Made by a program: the position numbers and the translations under genes. Of a stretch of DNA of 64,000 bases, positions 38,407 to 48,800 are shown piece by piece. Positions within the stretch are counted from its first letter, which is position 1. Each line of letters starts with the position of its first letter. The notes below the pieces were generated by a model. The model was not told where the DNA came from, made no database searches, and saw only the letters and a program-made list of their open reading frames with translations. The DNA comes from Archilochus colubris (Eukaryota; Chordata; Aves; Apodiformes; Trochilidae), in contig CM041084.1 of NCBI GenBank assembly GCA_023079485.1, forward strand, positions 67,551,709 through 67,615,708. Direction: 5' to 3'.

Positions 38407-38629
38407 GTTCTAGGGTCACAGGGAGGGTTAAAAAATGTCCTCGTCATGTCTGTGGCGTCTGCCAAAGCGTCCCGAGGAGGAAGAGGAGGATCCCACCGTG
38501 GGTGTTTGGCGGAGAGGGTAGGCGCTGGCCGCGGGCCCGGGGGGCGTCACAGCGGCCGCAGTCCCGTGGACGGGAGGGGCTCAGCTGCGACGCCGGGCAA
38601 GAAGGGGACGAACCGCCCTGCTCCCCGCC

Positions 38630-38643
38630 CCAGGAGGGGGCGA
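38630..38643 (+). promoter_or_regulatory. Weaker CTCF-like motif in the CpG island
   Basis: CCAGGAGGGGGCGA matches 12 of 14 positions of the CTCF core. In such GC-rich DNA a chance match is more likely than for the intronic sites. Confidence 0.3.
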
Positions 38644-38845
38644 CGGCCGCCCCGCCCGGTGCAGAGGGCCCGGCGGAGCAGGGGCTGGGGTGCCCGGGCT
38701 GGCTTCTCGGTGCTGGCCGCCGTCTATGAGGCGCCGGCGGGGCCTCCCTTCCAGTGCCGGGAGGCGGCTCAGCCCCCGCGGGCAGGGCAGGGCCGGTCCG
38801 GTCCGTGGGGGGGCCGTGCGGCGGGTGGCACCCCCCTTCTCTTTT

Positions 38846-38884
38846 CCTCCTCCTCCTCTTCCTCCTCCTCCTCCTCCTCCTCTT
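38846..38884 (+). repeat. (CCT)n polypyrimidine microsatellite in promoter/5' UTR
   Basis: A nearly pure CCT repeat with one CTT interruption, ending about 75 bases before the PXDC1 start codon. The purine-pyrimidine strand asymmetry could allow triplex formation and length polymorphism. It is probably within or just upstream of the 5' UTR. Confidence 0.9.
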
Positions 38885-38939
38885 AACTTGGCCGCGGCGG
38901 CGCGGGGCGGTGCGCTTCGCCCTCCGCCGGCGGCGGGGG

Positions 38940-38978
38940 ATGCGCGGGCAGCGGCGGGATGGCCTCGGCCGTGTTTGA
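38940..38978 (+). other. Upstream ORF overlapping the PXDC1 start codon
   Basis: An ATG 19 bases upstream of the PXDC1 start opens a 12-codon frame ([12 protein letters not shown]) that ends in TGA inside the PXDC1 coding region, in a different frame. It has G at -3 but C at +4, a moderate context. It matters only if transcription begins upstream of 38940, which is likely but unproven. If translated, it would reduce initiation at the main start. Confidence 0.5.
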
Positions 38979-39214
38979 GGGTACCTCGCTGGTGAACATG
39001 TACGTGCGGGGCTGCTGGGTGAACGGGATCCGGCGGCTCATCATCAGCCGCCGGGGCGACGAGGAGGAGTTTTACGAGATCCGCACCGAGTGGTCGGACC
39101 GCAATATCCTCTACCTGCACCGCAGCTACTCCGACCTCGGACGCCTCTTCAAGCGGCTCCTCGACTCCTTCCCTGAGGACCGGCCCGAGCTGTCCCGCTC
39201 CCCCTTGCTCCAAG
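38959..39214 (+). CDS. PXDC1: PXDC1 exon 1 (coding part), residues 1-85 plus first base of codon 86
   Basis: This exon encodes the N-terminus and most of the PX-like fold: a hydrophobic/beta-rich start, the RRGDEEEF turn near residues 31-38, and the RSYSDL motif at 55-60, which matches the PX R(Y/F)SDF/L signature lining the phosphoinositide pocket in other PX proteins. A helix ([14 protein letters not shown]) follows. Third codon positions are almost all G or C, unlike the AT-rich later exons, because the exon lies inside the CpG island. The donor is CAAG|GTTTGA, with T at +3 and +4, so it is weak. It is nevertheless the junction that gives phase 1 and joins to exon 2 as ...Q-G-L-I.... The open frame continues into intron 1 as far as 39579, but that stretch is not family sequence. 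Confidence 0.96.
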
Positions 39215-39833
39215 GTTTGAGCAGCCGCCGAGGGCCCGACCCTCACTACGTGGCTGGCGAGCGGGCGGGATGGGCTTTGGCCTCTGCCGCTTCCCCCGGA
39301 GTGGCGGGCGGGTGGGCGGAGGGTCCCCCCGAGTGGGGAGAAGGGGAGCGAAGAATCGGAGCCGATGCCGGACCGGACGGGGCGCGGAGAGGCGGTTCGG
39401 GTGGTGGGAGCTGGAAAGCTGCGGCGGCGTTTTGTGGTCGGAAACTCCTCCCGGAGTTGATTTCTGGTGGTTTTTGTTTTGGGGTGGTTTTTTTGTGTGT
39501 TTTTGTTTGTTTCTTTTCTTTCTTCGTGTCTTTTTTTTTTTTTTTTAATTGTTATTTTGTAATTATAAGGCGGGGGTGAAGGGCTCGCTCCCCCCCACCC
39601 CAGGATCCGGGCTCCCGCAGGAGGGAGACCCCAGCCCCGTCGCTTCTTTCTAGCTACGCGGCGACGGGGGAGGGGTCTGATCTCGGTTTGAGCGGAGGAA
39701 GGGGGATGCCTTCCCGGTGCCTCCGGCCTCCCCGAGGCTTCCCCATGTAGGGCTGGGGTGGGTTGTTGGCAGGAGTAGAGCTGTAAAGCTGTCCCCATGT
39801 TGGTATGTTGTTTGCCACAGGGAAAGGGAGGGG

Positions 39834-39864
<31 letters not shown>

Positions 39865-42800
39865 TGCGGCGCTTGCCAGTGGACGGAGCAACTCTGGGAG
39901 CTGGCATAATTCCTCGCATAACTTCTGCAAAACCGGAGAACTGTACCAGCGCTTGGAGCCGTGTTTTCTCTTTTCGTTTCTGAAGTGGATTAACCCAACG
40001 AGGGGGATGTTGCCCACACTCAGGCCCCTTTGTGTAGAAGTAGCATGTCCCTGTTTAGCTGTCAGGAGGGTTGGGTTTTATTTGTTTAATGTTTGGGGTA
40101 CTTTTTAGATACAGTTACGTGTTTTGCTCTAAAATATTTCAAGTGTTTAGAGTGGTGCAGAGCATTGGCTCCTTTGGAAATAGATGTGGGTGTAGAACTT
40201 CCAGGCTCTCCAGTAGTTTGAATAATCACATAAATCATTTGCTTATACAAGAATGAGGAGAAGCTGGTATTTTGTGTGTGTTTTCCTCTGTGAGACTCCG
40301 GTTGAAGTTGTCCCTTGCTATCACTTCGCCTCTCACCTTGCACGTGTGATCCTCACATTGCAGAGGGTCAGCTTTTTTACATTATGGGGGCTGATTCTCC
40401 ACCCCACATACCAATGTAAATCGACCGGATTTATTTCTGGGCCCTACCTGTGTGCCAGCGGGCCCTATGCCAGTCGGTCTCTCTGGGTCTGACTTTCTAA
40501 GGATGTTTTCTGACGGGTGCTTTAAAGTGAGACGGGTCGCCTTCTGTCAACGCGCCAGATCCCTAACCGCTGATGATGGGATAGATGTAGGGTTCGTTCC
40601 TTATATATAAATGCTCATACCTATCTTTTTCCTTACCTTCCATCCCTTGCGATGGCGGGAGCCAGAGCCCCGCTCCCCAGCGGGTGTTCCCGGCGCACGG
40701 GTCTCTCCTTCCCGCAGCGGGGAAGTGGCAGCTCCGCCGCCACTCGCAGGCCCCGAGTGCCCTCTGCAGACGGCGGGGATGGGCGCAGGGATGCCGGGGA
40801 GGCGGTGGGTGGAAGACCCAAGAGCCCCAAAGCAGAGAGCTTATTATACTGTGTCTCATGCAATTAGGTTCCTGACCAGAGACCTAAAATATTGGGAAAA
40901 TTTATTATCCATTGCAGGTGCTCTGCTTAAGAACTACAAGCATGATTTTTAGCAGTGCTGAAAAGCAGTAATTTCTAAGTAATATGGCCTTCAATTGCAT
41001 ATGGCACTTGAGTCTTGGCTTTTGAGGATTCCAAGTAGGTCTGGAGTGAGACTGTCTGTGGCCTGAAGGGCACAGCAACTGCCAGGGGCACTGTGGCTAA
41101 AATTTGGCTTCTCAGGGCAAAGGTAGTCTTTGTATTTGTTGGTTTTATGGGGCTCTGGAGAGTAGTTCGGTGGTCAGGCTGGGGCGTGTGCTGGGTCTGG
41201 CTGGAAACAGGCTTTGGTGCTTTCCAGCCCAGACCTTCTGCCTTGCCCAGCATGTTCTCTCCCATCACTTAGGCACAGGAGCCCCTGTGCATCCTAAGGC
41301 CATTCTCATTCCTCAGCGCCTCACTGAAGTGAGCGTGGCTCCTCCCCTGTCTCAAAACCCATCACAGCTTTTGCAAAATGTTGAACTCTTCTCACATCTC
41401 TCTGAGGGATTGTTTGTACAGTTGGAGCCAGACGGGATTGTGGTCACTTGAACTGGCTTTTCTTGACAGCCCCAGCTAACATACAACATTAGTGCATGAA
41501 AAGCTGGGGAAGAGTAAGAATCCTCAGTCTGTGATGCTCAGTACCTGCCTGATAACTGGAGCCAGCAACCTTCACTTAACCTTATCTCAGCAATAGGCAT
41601 ACAGACTTCAGTAGAATTCGGAATGAGCAAAGCAACAGTCCAGGATTTGAAAAATCGAAACCCAATATAAACAGATTGTGATCTGTTCGGTTTGGTGAAG
41701 GAGTGGGGGTTGACTTTGCAGCAGAGATGGAATAAGAATCAGGAGTAGTTTCTAAGCAGTCTCAGCACGCTTTACAATTTCAGTAATACTCTGTTTAAAA
41801 TTACACTGCTTCGGCTCTAAAGGAAATTACTTTGCAGAGTGTGCTTTTCTGCATGAAAGTGTTCTGCTGGTATGAACACTTCATACCAGCATTTTCAAGT
41901 GACTGGTCACAGCCCTGAGTAACTTCACAAAGTTGAAACAGAAAAATCTTATTTAAATAAATGACATTAATATAAAGCTTTGGCTTTAAGAAGGTATTGC
42001 ATGGTCTGGACTTTAGAAAATCCGTGGGCTAAGCATGGTTTCTTAAGGTCCTGTTTAAATGCAGAGTTCCTGCTGCCTACATAAAGCTTGATATATTTAA
42101 CCTAACAAAAACACCTGACAAAAGCACACACTCGTGTGAGTTAGTATTCAGTCATATATATTTGTCTGTATTTTTATACACATGCATCTGTATTTGCAGA
42201 TGTATGAGTTTCTCTATGTGTCTGTGTTTATCTTAGGCATTCTGAAAGAAGATGAGTATTAGCTGTGCCTTTTATCTGCAGGAAGCAGTAAAATGGTGCA
42301 AACCAAATTTGCATTGTATTGAAGGGATCCCAAGTTCATACAGATTTGCCTAAGGAGCATTAAATGGACTAGCATTATCCTACAGCTCAGTCAAGCTGCA
42401 GTATGTTATATTTAAGGAGTATGTTTGAGGCATAAAGGCTTGAGCTTTTTGATGTTACTAACTTTTTAAAAGGAGATTTTTAATTTTTAAAAAAGTCAGC
42501 AATATTAGAAATAGTTGTTTGTTACCATTATTGGTTTCAGTAGACACCTCATACTGGGAAGCAGTGTGCTCCTTTTCTTGCTCAGCAGCAGCAGACCATC
42601 CTCTCCCTTCCTTTCTCCTGCCCTTGTCCCCTTGGACTGACTTCCACAACACTCTCCCTCTCTGTGTTTCTCAGATCTGCAGAGTGCTTTGAGATGACAG
42701 GGGATGGGAGAGAGAGTTTTCTGCAGTGAGTGTTCATCTTACCCTTTCTTTGATACGAGAAGAGGGGAAGTCCCGAGGGGAAGTATAGCATTCACACAAT

Positions 42801-45800
42801 CTGGTCTTGTCTTTGATAACTAATAAAAACATGTGGCAAAGTGCACTCTCTGCATCTGGAGTATACTGTGATGCTAGGGGCCAAGGACGTTCAACAACAC
42901 AATGCTTACTAGTAAGTTAGTAAACAAGGTTAGGTATATGCATACCTGCAGGGTGACTAAATATGATTCAGTGTGATGTTACTAGTAACTTGCTAGTATT
43001 TTATTTGTGTCTGAAATGTGCCCATCCCTTGCTCCAGGCAAAGGCACAAAAGAGGATCACAGAAAAACACAGGCTAGTTTATTCTTAAAAGAGCTAGAAC
43101 ACAGCCTAATGTTACTAATTTGTCTGTCTGTTTCTATATGCAAAATAAATAACTTTTGTATGTAAATCAGCCTTCATGAGAAAGGCAGAACTATGGACTT
43201 AGAAAACAACAAAATTGGTATTTAGAAATAGTTGCAACGAACCTGATAAGACACTGGAAGTGAATTATAAAGCAGGAAAAATACTCTTCTGTTTCTTTTC
43301 CCCTCTTTTCTCTAAATATTACTTCTAAGGGATTCTTGCTGAAGTCTTATCCTAGAACCTGATCCAACTTCAATGCTATCAGATGCCTTCCTCTGACTTT
43401 AGTGTGATCAGGATAAGCCCCTTAAGTGTGGGACTGGGAAGCCAGAAGAATGTGTTATCAACTTTTAAAAGCATGGATGGTTTTTTGCCCTTGGGATGGC
43501 AGGGTGACTTCTGCCACTGTTTTGTTGCCTTTGCCATCAGAACACAAGTTTAAATGCTTTTCCAGTGTTGCTGTTCGTATTGCACCTGTATGTAGCACCT
43601 GGTCCTGCTCTAATACTCTTGAGCTGTCAAGTCAGAAAGTCTCTTCATCTTACAGCTTTTTTCCTACTAGATGGGCCCTTTCTTCCCAAAGTGCTTGTTT
43701 TTCTCCCCCTTCCTTCTTTCCATGCCTTCTCTGACTCATTCTCCTTTGTCGTGGCCTTTTTCCCCCTTGCTCTCCTTTCTGTTATTTTTTTCCTACTTCC
43801 CCAAGTTGCCTCCCCTGAGCCACATTTTCTCTAGGTTTCCCTCCTCAGCTTGCTGCCATCCGTGGTTATCTGTGGCTCTCCAGAACTCTACTGTTCCCTT
43901 CTGCCTTGCCAGTGCCAACCCTCTGTCCATCTGTAGGACCTGGTGGAGATTGCCTGTAGAAACTTTCCATCTGTAGCTTCCTTTGTAGAACAGAGGTAGT
44001 GACTCAGTCCCTCCTGGACAGCCAGTTCTGAGCTCTATCTCTGAGACTTGTGCCTGCCCTGCAGCACGGTTGCCTCATGTGGGAAGCAGATGATGGGCTG
44101 TTTTCTGAGTCCCAGTAGCTCTGCACCAGGAAGCACATGGGAAGCTCCTCCAGGGCTGCTGTTGGAAGGACCTGCATGAGGCAGAAGGCAGTTCCTGAAG
44201 AGCTGGCCCAGGAACATTGCATTTGCTTGCAAACGTCGTGATCTACCCTTTTCTGTATGCTGCATTACAGTGTTGTTGTTTACACTACCATCTGGGAGTG
44301 TGATTTATGAGAAGTGGGAGCTCTACAGAAGCAGCATAGTGGTTTCCACAGACAGCAGCTGTTTCGGTGCCCTGACAGTATAGATAAATACACTGCATCT
44401 ATTGTGCTCTTTTCATTGTTGACACTGTCAACAGTTCATTAGTGGAGCTTGCTCAGAGCTGTTGTCTGGCAGACAAAGGATGGTTATCAGGCTCCAGCAG
44501 CGCTCCATAACCGAAATTAAGTTTGGGGCTTCTGGGTTTGTTTTTATTAGCTGAATTTCATGGTTCATCGGTAATGATGGAGATAAATGAATCTGGTTAT
44601 GTTGTTATAAAGCTAGGCACAAGTTGCCTTTTTTGTGGTGGACTGAGGCAATGTGTCTTAGAGGCTTTTGGTGGAAAGGAATGGAAATGAGGTGGGTTTT
44701 TTTCATGACAGTTCTCACCTGATAAGAAAACAGCACTAAAAATGGTTGTAGGAGCTCACATCTTTTATTAGACTTTGACTGCTCTGTTTGCTTTTATCTC
44801 GTGCTTCTTTGACATCTATTTGTTTCTTGTGGCTCACCAGATATCAAGACAGGGAGCTCTGTGGGGAAAGCCTGTCTGCTGAGGTCTGTCACCAGAAGGT
44901 GCCATCTCCCCTCCAGAGATCCCGGGAGATCCCATAACTAATAATACATGTATGGAAAACCTATCAGCTGGAGGATCTGGACTTTTGAGCATTAAACTTG
45001 CCTCCTTGCTCTGCTTGAGTGTGCCAGCATTCTCAGTCACAGTCACAACCCATGCTCGAGGGGATTTCAATTGGACAGTTGTTTGAATAAGACTTTGATC
45101 CATTTGTATTTTTACATCTGATGCAAATGAGCAACAAAAGAAGAAGTGGCCCGTGTTGGAGCTAAGTGTGTACAGTGCAGGTAGGGTTTTGAAAGCTCTG
45201 TCTTTCTGTATCTAATAGACTTCTCTGAGTATCTTCAGTAGGCTCATTGCCATCTAGTGGGACTTCTAAAATTATGGAGTGACATATGCACTGTGTCCTC
45301 ACGCTGCTTAAAAAAACCCTGTCTCTATTTTGTTCCTCAATGTCAAATTTAAGAAAGGCAGCGTAAGATGTAGCAACTTTCAAAAATTCACCCTCTCTGC
45401 ATCCTTCTTTTCAGCTTCATCATATTCTTTTAGCTGTTCCTTGGGTAATCCACCAAGATGGATCACATCAGTGACATTGCATAAATAGTAAACCCTTTGT
45501 AAAGGTTTTAGAGTCTGTGGTGACTATTGTCATTCGTATGAGATGGATGAATTTCCCCATGAGGTGATGGGGCAAGTGTGTCTGTCCCAAGAGAGAGGTG
45601 TCATGGGATTAGGCAAGAGGCATCAAAGAGGAGTTACTAGAGCTGCCAGACAAAGTCAGACCAGTGCTGTAGCTGGCTCTGGGCTCTTGTCCCTACTGAT
45701 GAGAACCAGATGCTCCAGAGGTCAGCATAAATAACCAACAGAGAGCAGAAAAGTGACAGTCCTGGTCTCAAGTAATTGCAGAACTGATATCCCTGACTGC

Positions 45801-48800
45801 CTGTAATTTTCTGCACTTCTCTGGATCTTATCAAGCCTTTGGACTGCAGGGATTCCTTTGGTGTTATTTCTACAGAGAAAAGTTTTGTGAAATGAGCTAT
45901 TCCATCTGCTCTCCTTTTTTGAATTTCCTGCCTTTACATACCACTAAGTATTCTTTTGTCCTTCTGACAACCTTTTATCCTCTTCTTCTCTGTCAGGGGG
46001 GAGGAAGCTGTAAGTGGGAGCTGTTTTGGCCTCCACAGAGTAGAGTCTGCAATGGCTAATGCTGTAGTTCCCAGGCAGCAAGGTTCAGGGAAACTGTGTC
46101 TGTGTGGAGGAGGGATGCTACCAGGGCAGCTACCAGGGAGGAGAGTGGCAACGTGACCACAAAGCAGGGAAAGATGCCAACTGAAGTGGAATATTGCTTA
46201 GAAGAGCCCATAGGAAGGAAGTGGGAAGCAGTGCAAAGGAGAAAAACAGGAGAAATCATTGGTTTGAGCTGCCACCTTTCAGCCCCGATCCATGTCCCAG
46301 GTGGATAGCTTCAGTTCCTGCATGTTACTGTGGAATATCTGTCCAAGGGGATGTTCAGAAGTTGACTGCACATGGTTCCTCACGTCATGATCTCACTTTG
46401 GAATCAGTCCTTCTTTAGATGAATGAGCTTGGACTCTTCCATTAGACATTTTTCAGTGATTCTGTAGACAATATTTTGTGATTTTGTATACCTCCTCCTG
46501 TGGCTGAGGCTTTTCTGCTATTGCTCCATCTGTATCCTGAACTGTGTTTGTGTGCACTTCAATTAGGACATATCTGAGGGAAAGGAGGAATGAGGGTAAA
46601 GGATAAAAAAAGATTGAGCACTGCGGTGTTAATGAATACTGTAACTGGGGAAAAGGAGTGTATCTCCTGCTGAAACCAGGCAGCCTGGTCAGAGGAGAGA
46701 GCAGAGTACCTATCTTCTCTGCAAGACAGCTTATGTGTCTCTCCAAAAAATCTGAAATCCCTAACTGCTGCTCATGGGCTTGTGCAAAGAGAGAAGGATG
46801 GGCTCAAGATCTGAATCTACAGGCCTTCAATCTGTCTTGGAGTGTGTTTTAGCAGTTAAGATTTCTCCCTGGATTTATTTGCTACTCTTTTGTTTTTTCA
46901 CTTTGACATCTATTCTGCAGTCTTCCCATAGAAGATAGAGAAAGGATTAGGCGAGGAGAGCTCAATTCAATATCTTAGTTTTCATGTTCATACTAAAATA
47001 CACAGCATTTAGGAGAATGGCCATTCTTTTCATGCATCCTCAGAAAATACACCTTTGCTTCTGCTCTTGCTTGGCCTCTAATACATATCAAACTGATTTT
47101 GAGAAAATAGAAGATCTCTTCTTTATTCCTCTTCTGACCACAAGCCTGAAGTGGAGTCCTTTGGGCTAGAGTAACAACATTTGCCTACAGTCTGAGGTCA
47201 TGTATACATGGTGACTTGTACAACACATCTCCAGTAGAACAGATTTCTCTGTGTCACCACTGAGAGATGGCATATGAGACATACTTGACTTTGGCATGAA
47301 CTCACTTTTCCTTGAAAGACACCAGAGAACTGGTGAGACAACGTACTCATTGTAGACATTGGCAGTCAAGACTGCGTTGTGATTTCATTACAAACCATGG
47401 AGCATGTGCTGTGATTCCTGTCCCTCTTCCTTGGGTAGAAGCATGCAGCACATTATCTGCAGTTGTCAAAATATTATGAGATGCAGATTTGGTGGTTCAC
47501 ATGGCAGTAATAGGACAGGTCTACCAGGGCTTGTGTGTTGGTGTCAGGAATTGGCTCCCCATTCCTTCTCCTCCTCTGCTGAGGTCGTTTCCTGCTTGTT
47601 AGGAGCTCTGGGCCCCTCTCCCACGCCATGAGCTGCTGTGCCAGGTACACAGCTGCTTGCCTGCTCTCTGAGCCTCCTGCAGCTGCTCCATCAACAGAGT
47701 CCCAGAGCATGAAAGATGCTGCAGGCCTGATGTTCTGTTTGTGCCATGTTTTTTTCCAGAGAAGTGTTGCTATGCATGAAGTTGCTATGTACATGCGGTC
47801 TCAAACTGCAGGCAAATCCTTTTCACCTAATCTTAAGGACTCTGCTTGGGGCTCTTGACCAAGAAGGGAACAGAGAAGATGTCAAAGGGATTGTCTCCTT
47901 TTTTTTAAACTAAAGTTACTGACTATGGGGGTCGTTGACACAGCAGAACCCCTCTAAAAGCAAATACCCCAGGTCCAGGCAAGTGCTTTTCTGGGGTTAG
48001 GTGGTGTGCCTGTATTGTCCCCTCTGTCACCCAGAGTGTGGGATCCCTGTGAACAGAGTGAAGAAATACTAGAGGTTTGTGGTATTTGGCAACAGGTTTT
48101 GTGGTAAAAAAAGGAGCCAGTGGGGCTCGAGTTTACCTCAAGCTCTATAAACATTGGTGTTTACAGCATTTACATCACTTGAAATTATAGTTAATTGTCC
48201 AAGCACAGCATGGCTAACAAGAGAGTGAGAGAAGTTTTCCTAGGAGGAGTTTGTGCATGTTTTCCATTAGCAGTCAGACAGGGGCCAGGGCAGAGGAAAA
48301 GGCATGAGAAACAGCTTTTCACCATGACCTCACAAAGAGATTTCCCAGCTCTGAGCTCAGCTCTGTTGCATGACTGAGCAAGTGGAAGAAAGTGCATCTT
48401 GTTCCAGGCTACTGGTTGCTTTATTGGTGTCGTATTTCTATTTTATAGCAAACTTCCTGAATTAGGGTTCTTGGGGTCTAAAATCTCCAGATGGAAAAAC
48501 AGGCACATACTTATGGCCCATGGGCAGAGAGACAACAGCCTCAGGACATGTAGTAGCTGCTGTATGGATGCTGCATATGTGGCCAGTGGACTCCAGATGC
48601 AACCAGCTTGTGGTGCATTGGAGTCAGGATTCATGAATGGTGGAGGTGCTGGGCTCTGTCTGAAAATTCAGCTGGCATGTGCCTAGTGGCTGTTGGTCTA
48701 GGCATTTCCAGTATCTGGAGATCTTACACCAAGCTCTGTCTTGGTCTTTTTTTTTTCCACCCATTCTCTCTGCCTCCTCAAAGCTTCCAAACAGGAAAAA

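Larger units (their letters stand above)
38200..39720 (+). promoter_or_regulatory. PXDC1: CpG island promoter of PXDC1
   Basis: Base composition changes abruptly from AT-rich flank to very GC- and CpG-rich DNA, most intense at about 38,450-39,430, and falls again after about 39,720. A GC box (GGGGCGG) lies at 38904-38910, 49 bases before the start codon. No TATA box is placed suitably, so dispersed CpG-island initiation is expected. The transcription start cannot be fixed from sequence alone. The island covers the 5' UTR, exon 1 and the first few hundred bases of intron 1. Confidence 0.85.

Noticed and set aside
38233..38886. 217-codon plus-strand open frame upstream of PXDC1
   Set aside because: A low-complexity translation of the CpG island ending in a Ser run from the CCT repeat; no family resemblance.
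39215..39579. Continuation of the exon 1 frame into intron 1 as protein
   Set aside because: The sequence after residue 86 no longer resembles the family, while exon 2 joins in frame at 52026.
38581..40017. 478-codon minus-strand open frame across the CpG island
   Set aside because: GC-rich DNA rarely contains stop codons. The frame runs antisense to PXDC1 exon 1 and through homopolymers translated as Lys and Phe runs, with no recognisable domain.
43426..43976. Cluster of overlapping open frames of about 100 codons in intron 1
   Set aside because: The stretch is pyrimidine-rich and three frames stay open together, which is composition rather than coding.
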